Shown here in pieces: positions 10,877 through 22,935 of a DNA stretch of 64,000 nucleotides. The notes beneath the pieces are model-generated. The model saw only the letters and a program-made list of their open reading frames with translations. It did not search any database and had not been told where the DNA came from. Position numbers and translations under genes: made by a program. The DNA is from Scolanthus callimorphus (lineage: Eukaryota > Cnidaria > Anthozoa > Actiniaria > Edwardsiidae): NCBI GenBank assembly GCA_033964015.1, contig CM066919.1:29789459-29853458 (forward strand), in the 5' to 3' direction. Position 1 is the stretch's first letter. Every line of letters starts with the position of its first letter.

Positions 10877-11527
10877 TTCATCCAAGTGAGAAAATCAACA
10901 GGAATAGGGCAACATAACTCGGGGTTGCCTATACACTTGTAGCTATTATCAAATATGTAACACTTACAGCATATCAAGAAAGGATGATCGTTTATTAACG
11001 AATCCGCTCGGGCTGCCTGTGGCTTTTGAATCTCGTCTCAGTCCTTTTGGCCGAGATAAAACAAAATGGCGACCAAGAGAACGATTATTTCCTGGACATC
11101 TTCAAGTTTTGGTGAGTTGTACAGCTACATCCGTTATGATATGAGGAAAACTACTTACAGACCATCCAAGTAAGGAAAAGGATTTCCTAAAAAGGATGTT
11201 TTGTAAGCGTCGGCAAGTCGACTGCTTTTGGTTACATTTTCTTGATGGCGACAGCGGCGACAAAAATATGGTACGCACTCCGTTTCCCTTCCAATGTTGG
11301 AGCATGTCAATTGCATTGAACACTGCGTACACCAAACAACATTGAACAGGGGGGGGGGGGGGAGCGGGGAACAGCCTGGATAGCCAAGTGTTATTTTTGG
11401 CCGTGATTGTAGCTCCGCCCATGGATTGGAGTTGCTTATAAAAGCCAACCGAGGGGATGGGAGGAGCTGTCCATAGTCTACTCTATTTTCGATTTTCGAA
11501 TGGCCAGAAAGCAGCGTGAGATGTTAA

Positions 11528-11749
11528 AGGGGCACTCGCCACCTGTCAACAAATAAGTCTAATTCTAATATGCACCAAAAATACATGTAAGTTTACCGGC
11601 AATAACCAAAATAACAGTCCAGGTTTGTTAAATGACCTTTTAACTGTTAAATCAATACAAATCTACAGTGTTTTGATCTATTACCAAGTGGATGGAATTG
11701 GATTGCGATTTGAATTATTTGCTTCTAAGGCAAGCGTGCGAGTGCCCCT
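11528..11749. mobile_element. TTAA-flanked MITE (AGGGGCACTCG termini)
   Basis: TTAA at 11524-11527 and 11750-11753 flank termini AGGGGCACTCG and CGAGTGCCCCT. A TTAA target duplication is the hallmark of piggyBac and Kolobok superfamily transposition. At 222 bp it has no coding capacity. Confidence 0.75.
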
Positions 11750-12148
11750 TTAAGCCAGAAAGAATTGTAAAATAGCAAACATATATTTTTTATCTTCTGT
11801 GAACATTTATTAATATTACCGATAGAATGTTATAATAAACATTCCCTGGTAAAAGATCTTCTGCCAGATCGTTAGAACTAATGTTAGAAGGGTTTTTGCG
11901 AATACACGAAAAGAACAAAATACCCTACGCCGAAAAGAACCATCAATATTGTTGCCTTTTATCGCTCTATTGTTTATAAAGAAATCAATGCAATGTGTTG
12001 TTTTCCCCTCGTATTGTATTTGGCCAGGAGGCCACTTTGTACGAACCCGAAAAATTATCAGTCCTTTCTCAATTCTCATGCCATTTTCTCCCTGCAAAAC
12101 TCGTATTAAAAATGATGATGATGCTACCCAAAATCACACAAATGTTTT

Positions 12149-12426
12149 TACCACTGTATACATATGCATTGGTACGCGACCTTCAAAATTCACTGTTGCG
12201 ATGGGCGATTTTACGCAAGAAAATTTTAATATCAATTTTCTTGAACAGAGAGTTAAATTTTCTAGGCAAGGGAAGCCAAAGGATAGCTTAAAACCATTTT
12301 GGTTGATTTTGCTTCAATATCGATCCAGTAAAGCAGCCGAGTCCAGCGTTATGGTTTGATTGACGGCTAAAAATCGCCCATCGCAACATTGAATTTTGAG
12401 GTCGCGTAGCAATGCATACAGTGGTA
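12149..12426. mobile_element. MITE with TACCACTGTATACATATGCA termini
   Basis: Arms of about 60 bp, imperfect at the tips, with inner ends near-perfect: CACTGTTGCGATGGGCGATT at 12191 against its reverse complement at about 12370-12390. Both outer ends carry ACCACTGTAT/ATACAGTGGT. Non-coding. Confidence 0.75.
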
Positions 12427-12470
12427 ATAACGCAGCGGCGGCCAAAATATCTTGCCCCCTCCTTTGGGAG

Positions 12471-12839
12471 TACACTCTTTTTTTTATAAGAACGTCTAAT
12501 TTTCAGTTGAGGCTGGGCCGTTCTTATTTTTGGAGCAGTTTGAGGCTGGAAATGTTCTTACGGATGTTCTTACATTTCAGTGACTTCGGAACCTGAAATA
12601 TGCCTAGATCTTATAGAAGGATACATACCAATGAAGTATTTAAGAGAGTTTATAAATTACAATATTGAAGGTCGTTATTATTAACACATTTGATTCTGGA
12701 TTTTAGAGCGCATCACTGAAAATAAATCTATTTTGCTCCTATCTGAGGCTCAGGCATGTTCTTAGCATGTTCTTAAAATTTGGGTAAATTTCAGGCTGAA
12801 CGTTCTTATAAAAAAGGTTCTTATAAAAAAAAGAGTGTA
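12471..12839. mobile_element. TA-flanked MITE (CACTCTTTTTTTTATAAGAA termini)
   Basis: Begins TACACTCTTTTTTTTATAAG and ends with its reverse complement at 12839. TA at each end fits a Tc1/mariner-type target duplication. It is internally rich in GTTCTTA and TTCTTAT words. Confidence 0.7.
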
Positions 12840-14363
12840 ATCTTTAATAAAAAATGCTGTTGAGCAATTCGACATTCTTTTCCTGGGCACAAGTAGTTTT
12901 CTGAATTACGCCCTTTGTTTTCTTGTGTTTGCAATCTTCTTGTGAAAAGTACCAGTAAGTTCGTATGTGGCGCTAGCAGTTTGCCAACAGAGAAACACAC
13001 AGAGATGGCTGAAAAACGTTAACAACTTATTTGTCTGGAGGCAATTTGATCCAGCAAATGTTTGTCGCAAAGGTCTTGGTGTCACGTTATTAGGTGCATC
13101 ACTCAACAGCATTAAGAACTAAACATAAGACGACAGAAAAGGTCTAGGATTAAAAAGGTAAAGCATTCTTCTTTCGCTTTTTTTTACCATGTGTAATATT
13201 GCTTGTTATAACTGTAAGGGGCATAGGGCCTGCGATTTGGTGTAGTAAACTGAAGAGTATTAACCTTGATGGCGAATAAATGGACAGATTGCGTCGACAG
13301 GCGATTCATATTCGGGTTACTCAATCTAAATCTGCTCAAAAAACTAACAGAAAATCTGTGCCATGCTAGAACAGAAAGTATTTCCAAAATTTAGTGTATC
13401 ATTTCGATCCTCAGCCGTGTGTGACTCCGAGCAAAGAATCTGAAAGAATGCATTGTAGCATTGTGTATAGTTCGGGTTGTAGTTTTATCATTATTTGCAT
13501 TTGCATCCTATCGAGTGTGACAAATCCCTCCTTATTCACTGACACAAAAGTGTTTTGATTGAATCAGTATGCGATAAACTATATCGCCCTCCACTTTGTT
13601 TGTGGCTCAAAGTACTGCAACAACAGCGAGTCGCAGATTTATGATCAACTGGACGCATAACTTTTTACAGGTATGACAAATCGTTCCTTTTCCACTATGA
13701 GCTTTATCTCGATATGCCAAGTCGCTGGCGATTTATTATTATTGTCTTTACTTATAAGAGCCTAGATTTTATGAACCTGTTTGGGCTAGGATACCCTAGG
13801 ATAATCCATGTGGACGCCATGTTAACTTATTATTTCATCCAAAAAAATATGATGATAAGAAGAAGTCTTTAGGGATTTTTTTTGAATTTGCTGTGTAACG
13901 TCGAAAAGTTAGAGTCCTGGTTAGAAATCTATTCTCACCAGGAATCTCGGCGACATATGATCTGAACTATTGAACTGTTGGTTTTGTGGGACCGAGTGAG
14001 ACCGAGCGCAGATGCCATTGCTTCACAAAGAGGACCACCACCACCCAAACCTACTCGATCCTGCATGCGAAAGAATGCGTACGATCGAAACCGAGCCCTT
14101 TTCGTTCTCAGCCCTGTGCAGTGGCAACTACATTCACGCTTGGGTTGCAGCGTACGTCGCGTGCCTCCCGATCACGCACCACGCACGACAGCACGATAGT
14201 GCTGCAGTAAAAAAATAGCATCTAGTGACCCCAGTATAGAAAATATAGATCAATTTCGTATGTGGAAATCACACTTCTCATGTGCTGCGAAATAAGAGAA
14301 CATACAGTAACACGTTAACTGTGATTTTATTCTAGAGATGAAGTCTACAGCATTTTAAACAAG

Positions 14364-17300
14364 ATGCTACAACAAAAGCGCAAAATCTGCCCCGAGGTTC
14401 TTATACTCCTTGCGACGGTGACGCAAATCGCATTATCTACAAACACGACAGAGATAGCCTGTCCCTCCCAACCCCTACACATAACAGTCCTAGCCCTACC
14501 ACCCTACGCGGAACTACACAACGAAAGCGCCCTGGACCCTGTCGGAGATGGGATAATTTGCGATTTCATCCGTGAAAGCATTCAGAAATGTTTCCTGGCT
14601 TGTGATCAAGTCAACAAGACCCAGTGGAGGTTTGTGACCAGCACCCAAGATCTGGTGACAGCTCTTCTACAGAATGCTACAGATTTTGCCTTTCCCATCA
14701 CGGACGCCACTCAGACTTTGCTTTATGGGTATGATAGCGTCCTCAAACGTAAGTTATACCCCTCGTTTATATGAAATAGGGCCTGGAGGGGATAAACTAG
14801 GGTATTTCCAAGTGTTGACCTAGTTTGTTGTTGCACCGGATCACAGAAGAATTTTATGCTATTTATAGAATCTCCTGTCCTTGCGTTCATAACCAAGGGA
14901 ATTATTGGTCAACGAAGCTAACATAGCCTGTTGTAAATCATCATGCAAGCTTGTGTGACTCCGGGTGATGGGACTCCTGGAGCAGCTAATGTTCCCCGGC
15001 CCACCATTTCGTGTTAAGTGTTTGGAAAGACGCACTCAATGTACGCCGAATTTTCTAGTTGTGCGCAACACCCAGTGTAACTAAACCTAATGAATTGACG
15101 TTAGTCTGTCTATAGTACTTCGCTAGTACAAGGCTCGCTGCATTATTACCCGTTTAGTTGCGAAGTAAACGGTTTATTAAATGGTATTTTAATCTATCTA
15201 TTATTTACCTTTCCCAGCTGATGGTTCCATGTACCCTCATCTACATTTTGACACCCTACTCGAGTCACCAGGCATGTCATATGTGATCCACATGGGGAAC
15301 TTGAATCGAGCTGCCCGCCAATCAATTGTTACCTCCCTAGTTGGAGTCTGGCCTGTCATCCTTGTTAATCTCATCCTTGCTATGATCGCTGGAATGTTTG
15401 TTTGGTTAATGGTATGTCTGTAACTCATGGACGGTACTTTAAACCCATAAAATGGAGGGGTGAGGGGTCCGACGAATGTCAATAATATGTCAATACCCCC
15501 CCCCCCCCCCTCCCCACCCCATAAATAAAAAATACAGGAATTCGTAAGCCCGGCCAACAGTACCAAAAAAGGATTGAAAATGATGAAATAAAACATATCC
15601 CCAAACTCGTATAATCCTAAGTGTATTTTATGTTGTGTTTTCAGGAGTTCAAGCAAAATCGATCCGAATTCCCTAAGAATTTCTTCCAGGGTTCTTATGA
15701 AGGGTTCTGGTGGGCCTTTGTTTCTATGACAACTGTTGGGTAAGTAAAAGTGCCACAGCTCGGTTTCAAAGTGTTTATGCCAGAAGGTTAAAGTTGTAAA
15801 TTTCTTTTCAAAAGTCAATAACATGTGCAAGTTTTATTTTTCCCTCAGTTATGGCGACAAGACGCCCAAGTCAGTGATTGGCCGCGTGTTCGGTACCGTA
15901 TGGATCATGGTCGGCTTGGTGATAATCGGTATATTCACGGCGGCAGCTACTAGCGCACTCAGTGTTGGGGATGCGTACTACACGGCTGGACCGCACGGTA
16001 ATCGGGTACGATTATAAAGTTTAACTTGCTATTTTGTATTTTCTTTGCTTACAGCAAACGTTGTGAATGTTAATACCAGAGCCTCCCCCTCGAGGTGAAG
16101 AGCCAAGCTGCTCTGGGTTCGAGAATGCTAAAGGAGAAGGCTCAGAGCCATGGGTGTATGCATTAGATTTGATACGGAGACGTCGAGAGCAAGAACTTAC
16201 TGCGCATGCCCCAACGTTAAAAATCAGCCAATCACTCTCGAACCCAGAGCTCCCCGGCTCGTAACCTCGCGGGAGAGGCTCTGGTGACAGCCACTGACGC
16301 ATGCGCGAGATTTAATACAGAGCCGCTGAGAAAAAGACCTTTAAGTGCATGCTCCAACGCTCAAAATCAGCCAATCAGCGACGGCCCTCAAATGGATGTC
16401 TCCAGAGCCTCCCCTACGACTACGAGCAGACGAGCTGGGGAGCTCTGGGTACGAGAATGTCAGCCAATCGGTAAAGGCCCTCAAATGGCTGCTCGTCACC
16501 AGAGCATACCACGAACCTTATTTTCGATTGTTTTACTTTCTCGCTCACAGTTTTACACCATTTCCCCTGCAGTGTGATCGCGTTTGCTCCAAACAATCTT
16601 GATTAAAATGACTATACATTTTCAACTCCAAGTTGGCAGCTGGAACGTGTAGCGGGACCCCCTGATGTCTCATATTTTTTGATAACAATTTTAACCTTCG
16701 AGTAGAAAGTTTGTCCCACCCTAGTTCTCTCCGTGTGGGGGCTTGGGGGCTCAGAGCTAGAATCACAACTCGGGTGGTTTGCATAAAGCGCGCATAAATA
16801 GAATGGGCGGCTACCCAACGTGTTCGTCTTTGGGGATTTGTTTCAGCAGGGGCCTCCCTGAACTGATTCTTTTCTTTTTGTTGTATTGTTAGGTTGGCGT
16901 ATTCCAAGACACTCAGGCAGCTGTCGAGGCGGTACACCGAAGTGCACAAGTGACAGGTATACACTGTATGGTATGATCATTGTGTCAATACCAATTGTAA
17001 CAGAATCTCGGAAACTTAAGGTGACTCCACGAAAAGTCCAAGCGTATTTTCTGTAAATATAAATTCGGTCATATCTTTTATGATATTCGTGTGAGGATAT
17101 CCGTGTGACGGGGGTCCACTGTAGCCGGGATATTATTAAAAGTATTAACGCAAATAAAGATCGCAATATGTTTAAACTATTGCTAAATGACACCTTCTAC
17201 TGTCCTCCAAGTTTGATATCCTTCACACGAATATTATAAAAGTTATGACCAAATTTATATTTACAGAAAATGCGCTTGAAATGTTCGTGGAGTCCCTTAA

Positions 17301-19968
17301 TTAATCTCCCTGCGTTGCAGTATAGTCAGGCGGCTAAGTCCAAATTTTATTGCGAATTGTGCGTTTTCTGATAAAAGCATGAAACTTTCCAGGAGGAGAC
17401 TTTAGAGGGTACTTGTTTATTTTTGATTGGGAGGCATCTCTGAAAATTCTTTTTACAGGAATTATTTAGACAACTCGCAAAGCTATTGTTCAGCCGCCAT
17501 CTTGTCCTTTGTTATTCATGAGTTTCGTGGCACTTGAGCTCTTATTCTACGAGATAAATTTATAGAGTGTAGCGCCAGATAGACAAAACTCTAAAGATTT
17601 ATGGCGAAGAGAAACGATCATTGGAATATGACAAGTGAACATTTGATAGCTAAATTACTTTTCTAGATGTTTTCTTCTATTTACGAAAACATGTTTTCGA
17701 ATTCCCAGTCAGACACTGTTTCGGAGATAGAAAATCAGGAAAATATCGGGATTCTTCGGCACAAAGGTTGATATCAGCTTGCGACATAGCTACCGAAGTA
17801 TAGACCATATGTGCAAAAGTATTAATAGCCCCTGAATGAAACAAAGTTGCAGGGATTTTGCTGCAGAGTCTGGAGAATCACTTTACTGACTTGCAGAGTA
17901 AGTGCCGCGAAATTCATGAATAACAAAGGACAAGATGGCGGCTGAACAATAGCTTTGCGAGTTGTCTAAATAATTCCTGTAAAAAGAATTTTCAGAGATG
18001 CCTCCCAATCAAAAATTGACAAGTACCCGTAGGCCAATCATACTGGAAAGTTTCATGCTTTTATCAAAAAACGCACAATCATTTGGCTTAGCCGCCTGAC
18101 TAGTAGTAGTAAACTACCTCTACCGCTGAGCCGAACATCACCGCCAACCTTTTAGCAGTTTTAGTTCAGTGATAAAGCGGCAGGCACATATTGTTCTCAT
18201 GCTGCTTGCAGGCGCGTCCCTTGATAAAACATAGAACCAGCTGTTATGTAGGATTATAAGCGTTGTTCCTTGAAATATCTTTGCGTGCTTTGGCAGGAGC
18301 GTAGCCAGGGGGTGGGCACAGGGGCCGCGGCCCTCCCTTTCTCGGGAGATTTTCCCATACATTTACTGTATTTGCTGGAAGAAATTTGGAAATGTTAGTC
18401 CCATGTTTTCACTACCCCCCCCCCCCTCCCAACCAAAATTCCTGGCTACGCCCCTGTTTTGTACTTTTGTTTTCTATGGTGATTTATATGTACTAATAGC
18501 TTTAAACTGTCCTGCTCAATAGGATACACAGAGTTTGAAGCTATGACTGAAGATCTAGATTCCAACAAGCTGGACGGTCTGTTAATCGACCGTTATGAGG
18601 CGTCGTATCTGTTGAACATGCATCACGATGATAACGAGCGAGTGCTGATGAACATAGACGCCATAACCAACTACAAGATGGCGCGCATAGAAAGCAGAGC
18701 CAAGGTTATAACAACTAATCGGTGTATGAAGACGAGGATTGCAAGGGCCAATAAGATCATTACCCATCACTTTTTAAAGAAATATGTCAAACCTATCAAG
18801 GTAAGACGGTTTCCAGGCGGTATATCTCGGCTCCTCCTAGATCAGGGTGTGAACGGGGGATAAACCGTTTCGGTTAACCAAGACGGTCGCAAATAACTGA
18901 CTACCAACCGGTCCACCGAGAGTCATAAGGGCGATTTGGTAGTGCACTGACAACCGGCAATTTGTCATGTTGAAATTAAAAGTGCAACGTTGGATCTAAT
19001 CAGCGTTGAAACATTTGTCATGGCCTAACGTGTACCTCTCCTCTCCCTCTCTATAACTGACTGTACAGCGTCCAAGCTCCTGTTTTTTGTTTTTGTTTTT
19101 GTCGCGCGACAAAACTCATTCCCGGATTTCCTATGCCTGTCTCATTCTCGTCCAAGTTCTTGGTGATGCGCAACTCACCACAGGAACCCCGCGTCACTTT
19201 CATTGCACAGATTTCAAGAAACTAGGCAGTCTTCCTTATTTTTCCAGGTCTACAACACAGCGCGCAATTCCGAGGGCTTATTCTCCTCCCAAGCGAGTTC
19301 AACAATAGTTATTATCGCTATTCTGCTTGGGGTCTTTGCCGTCTTTCTGCTGATGGGAGCACTTTATCAGTGTTGTTACCGCAGAATTAACAGAACTAGG
19401 AGAAGCAGCTACATAACAAGAGGTATTTGTTATTGTTTACACAATAACTGGAATTTGCTTATTTTCAAATATCCATCCAGAAATGGGGATGCTCGAATAC
19501 GGTAGTAAGGGGCGCGGGCGTGGGCGCGGTGGTTGGAGAGAAGGTAGCCCATACGTTGAAGCACTTGGTCGTTGATGATATTCGATGATATGATACACGA
19601 CAGACCCACCTATCATAAGAGACTATTTGTTTGATGTTTCTTTTGGTTGGTTTTGATGCTTCGCAGCCCTTTCTAGTCGAGCTTCACGCGAGAAATTTAA
19701 GAGATTTCTGCGTTTCTTTGGCTGTTTTTTTTTTTTGATACTTTTTTTCTTTTCTTGACAACAACGTGACTCATTTTCTGCTTCCTCTTATCTTTCAGAC
19801 GAGACGGAACTGGTACAAGGCGGTCAAGTCATTACCGACTTGCAAAAGAGCATAGCATCTTTAGCTGAGCAAATATCATCATTACAGGAAAAATTAAACA
19901 AGTTACAAAGCTCTAACGAAATGGTAAAAATTAACGAAATGAATAAAAATGGAAAATTTAATAACTAA
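14364..19968 (+). CDS. GluR0-like ligand-gated K+ channel, paralogue 2
   Basis: Eight coding exons: 14364-14748, 15218-15411, 15645-15739, 15849-16005, 16893-16956, 18523-18800, 19248-19422, 19799-19968; all GT-AG and phase-consistent, giving about 505 residues. The layout matches paralogue 1: signal peptide (about 1-26), S1 lobe (to about 168), M1 (about 172-193), pore loop with TTVGYGD (222-228), M2, S2 (278-391; LLIDRYEAS with D321 at the place of the acidic residue that binds the ligand amino group in glutamate receptors), M3, and a C-terminal coiled coil in the last exon. Conserved blocks between the paralogues include VTVLSLPPYA/ITVLALPPYA, LESPGMSYVIHM and KLDGLL(L/I)DRYEASYLLN. The extra intron (14749-15217) splits S1 and is absent from paralogue 1. 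The S1 ligand-carboxylate arginine is again not evident. An AATAAA overlaps the stop region (TAATAAAC). Confidence 0.85.
15645..16005 (+). other. Pore-encoding exon pair of channel 2, split inside the filter
   Basis: Exon 15645-15739 ends SMTTVG and exon 15849-16005 begins YGDKTPKS; the intron again falls after the second base of the first filter glycine. The paralogues are nearly identical here (FWWAFVSMTTVGYGDKTPKS), so this is the most constrained part of the pair. Confidence 0.9.
16235..16459. mobile_element. MITE with CATTCTCGTACCCAGAGCTC-type termini, copy 2
   Basis: From CTCTCGAACCCAGAGCTCC to GAGCTCTGGGTACGAGAATG; same family as 9681-9904, in a different intron of the paralogous gene. 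A further arm of the family occupies about 16085-16130 (CTGCTCTGGGTTCGAGAATG), so this intron holds a nested cluster. Confidence 0.75.
17020..17296. mobile_element. TTAA-flanked MITE (GGTGACTCCACGAA termini)
   Basis: TTAA at 17016-17019 and 17297-17300 flank arms beginning GGTGACTCCACGAA and ending TTCGTGGAGTCCC. Arms extend at least 70 bp through TTTCTGTAAATATAAATT and AAATTTATATTTACAGAAAA. Located in an intron of channel 2. Confidence 0.8.
17325..18100. mobile_element. TA-flanked MITE (GTCAGGCGGCTAAG termini)
   Basis: Ends GTCAGGCGGCTAAG and CTTAGCCGCCTGAC, with TA on both sides (mariner-type). Long arms continue through GATAAAAGCATGAAACTTTC and AGTTTCATGCTTTTATC, and through ACAGGAATTATTTAGACAAC and its reverse complement. 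A degenerate copy is present in the ESCO gene (about 36020-36288). Confidence 0.8.
18294..18456. mobile_element. Repeat with CAGGGGCGTAGCCAGG-type termini, copy 1
   Basis: Starts CAGGAGCGTAGCCAGG and ends CCTGGCTACGCCCCTG; inside are TTTCCCATACATTTACTGTA and a C-homopolymer. Related copies occur at 51545-51709 and, more diverged, at 34600-34740 and 59205-59385. Confidence 0.75.
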
Positions 19969-21306
19969 TAAACAATTAACTTCAATTTTGAAGTCGATAG
20001 TTTTGTTCTCTTGCTACCAATGACTATAACATTGAAACAACTGGGGATTCAGCGCGTGAGTGGGGTTTGTTAATATATGACCTTGAAAATTTCAACAAAA
20101 ACAATTTTTGTCTATAAATCTTGTGAGTTACTCGAGCAATATAAAACTGTAGTCGCCTCAGGCTCCGCCTCGCCACCTTGGGCGACTAAAATAGATGCGT
20201 AAATAGATGAAGAAAAAAACACAGATAAACTGGAGAGTCGAAAAAGGAAAAGTTCTGGAAGTACAAGTAAAAAGTATTCTACAGTTGAGCGATTCGATAT
20301 GCCTCTGAAATAAAGGCAAACAAACAAAAACGTGGGAGCCTACACTGTCGGTGCTGGAAGCATGTTCCCGCCGCCCAAAAGGGTGTGATCACTCTCTAAT
20401 CCACACGCCAATTTCCCATGTTCCTTTCTGCCAAGTGGTTACACATGTAAAACAAAACAAAAACCCAAGCGCATGTGTGAAACGTCATATGAGATAAAGG
20501 TAGCGACTGCACTACATTTTGCTATGAAATGAAATGATCAACATAATCAAATGGGGTAAAATAGCGGATATTCTAAAGATACCCACACCCTTGGAGACCC
20601 AGGGAATTTTTCCTCAGTGACTGAACGTTAGAGGAAACCCCTGTGTGTCTCGATCCGAGGATGACGATACCCCCTGCCAAGTACCCTAAGTGGGCTCCCT
20701 GTGGAAGAACCAGAGTGCTTTGAGAGAAGGGAAGTTGCGCGCGAAAAATCCAAAATGGCGGCTTCTCGAAGGTGAAGCTTCTCGTCCGACTTACCGAATT
20801 TTCCTATTTATAGCGTTTATCCTTAGTCCTCTAAACTAAAGAGGGGTTAGAAAGTTCTTGAATAGCAACCTAGAAGACTATTTATGTGAACATTCAAAAT
20901 TTTTTATCGTTAAATTGTTTAATTTCATGATTTTCTGAATGTATTTCGATAAGCGATTTGCTGATTGAGATTGGGACTTCGCGAGTTCGAAATGAACTCT
21001 TCTGGTTCTCTCTGCTTTCGTCGGTGGCACTGACTCTAGTGCCTAGCAGTGTTACTAATGGCAAAGGAAAAAGCTGTGTCGCTCATACAGAAGACTCCGA
21101 ACGGCAGAACTACAAAAGCTCGATGTCAAAAGTCGAATTCAAAATCAAGGTTTGTCACATCACCGGTATTTTTTGGAAAAGATGCAAACCTCAGCCTTGG
21201 GCAGTTTAATAGACGTATGAGAAGTTAATCTTTTACATATATTTGAGGATATAGTCAAAGATATGGTTTAAGTAAAAAAATTTGGATAACAGATTGGAAA
21301 TGCCCA
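19969..21306. other. Intergenic DNA, no gene
   Basis: No recognisable coding region. A small hairpin TAGTCGCC...GGCGACTA lies near 20150-20188. The ORF at 20958-21209 has no family resemblance and poor context. Confidence 0.45.
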
Positions 21307-21310
21307 TTAA

Positions 21311-22629
21311 GGTACTAGAGGAGGCTCATGATCGAAATTTCAATTCTCCCAAGAATCACCCAACCTGATGCTGGTGATACTATTTATCATATAGGGTAGT
21401 TTAAAACTTTGAAATTTCACGAATACCTACAAAAATCGAGAGAGAAATGCAACGTTTTTCGCGCCAAATATTGTAATGTTATACCTTGTTTTTATCCTGC
21501 CCGAGTATTTATCTGGTATTGTTGCAGTGACCCTTGACCTACTGTTAGTCATTAACTGGACACAGAATTCGGCTTTTATATGCGAGAAAGTACTTTATTT
21601 TTGTTCATAGAGGTTTTAATCATTTGTAGCAACGAAATAATTTCCAGAGGATACTTATTTTCCTCTCCTAATGTTAAAAACAATGAAATACTATCAGTTG
21701 TTGTGTTGGTCAAGCCGGATCGCATTTCATTTCCAGTATTTAATCCCTGGTGGAGTCATGCCGTGTGCATTGATCGATGAATCATTCCTGAGACATAAAA
21801 ACATGTTTTTGGCAGCTTAAAAAACAGATTCTTACTTATTATAAAAAGCCAATGTTGTATTAACCAAAATTTCGCAGCTATGCGGTTTGTTCTGAGCTTG
21901 TTTACGAGCGCGCGTGACTTCTGAAACTTGAGTGAAATTTAATCCGATTTACTTTGCTTAGTAGCGTGTACTTATTTTCGCGCGAAAAACATTGCTGTAT
22001 AAGGGCAAAATATCCTTATTTGGGGGGAAATATTGAATACAAAAGACCGCTGACTGGTTAAAAATAACCTACACAGACGCATCTTGCCAACTGAAGCGAA
22101 CAAAGCCATAGAATCGAAAATTCGTGAAGTAAGGAAGTTATTTCACTGTAATTAAGGCGCTTGAACACCGAAAATGATGAATAAGTGCGTGTAGATTTCA
22201 GCTCTGTCTCTGAAACTTTCTGAAACGAAAATATAGTGCATTTAGAAGGATTTTGACCATGCCCGTATGGAGACTCATAATATTATTAATTCTGTTGTGT
22301 TTTGACTTTACTAATCGGTAACCTATTAACTTATTAATTTTTTGCTACGGGCACGGTCAATTTTGTCCCTTTTTTAATGCAAAATAACCTGGTGCACTTA
22401 GTTTATGTCTGTTGTTTAAAACGTGTGAGTTTTTAGATTTTTAGTGAAAATGTAGTGGTTACTATGGAGACCGATTCTCGCGAAACAGGGCGTGGTATCG
22501 GTATGCGTATTAAATCAAATCAAAGCTAAATGTTTAATAAAAACATGCTTAAATGCTGATTGGGTAAAACGAAATATAAAGCGAGATATAATTTTTCAAA
22601 TTGTACCCTCGGGAGCCTCCTGTAGTACC
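21311..22629. mobile_element. TTAA-flanked inverted-repeat element, 1.3 kb
   Basis: TTAA at 21307-21310, left end GGTACTAGAGGAGGCTC; right end GAGCCTCCTGTAGTACC followed by TTAA at 22630-22633. The termini match at 16 of 17 positions. No transposase is recognised inside, so it is a non-autonomous piggyBac- or Kolobok-type element. Its right TTAA is shared with the next element. Confidence 0.75.
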
Positions 22630-22935
22630 TTAAAGCGGGACTGTCACGGTACGCATATGTGCGAATTTTGATCACTTTGGTCCGGGCCGGAACGATGGCT
22701 GTGAGAGGGAGGAATTACACTGGTAGAATCCGTTCAAATCTTGTTGTTTCAGGGTGGGTCATTCCACGGTATTTTGAGCCTGAACATCATTTTTTAAAAT
22801 TCATAAATATCAGGCTCTTTTCCAGAGAAACTTACAGGACAATGTCTGAAGTTTATTTTATTACTATTTATTTTGCTCTAACTGGCGGCACTGATGAATA
22901 AATTAGCATCATTTATCCAAATTAGGTAAAATGCT

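Larger units (their letters stand above)
10877..14363. other. Region between the two channel paralogues
   Basis: No gene recognised. It contains three inverted-repeat elements listed separately (11528-11749, 12149-12426, 12471-12839) and a G-homopolymer near 11349-11362. The overlapping ORFs at about 13980-14218 have no recognisable product; this segment more likely includes the promoter and 5' UTR of paralogue 2, whose first coding exon follows an acceptor-like TTATTCTAG near 14336. Confidence 0.5.

Noticed and set aside
13978..14218. Three overlapping ORFs before channel 2
   Set aside because: They overlap in different frames, match no family, and precede an acceptor-like site; more likely 5' UTR or promoter.
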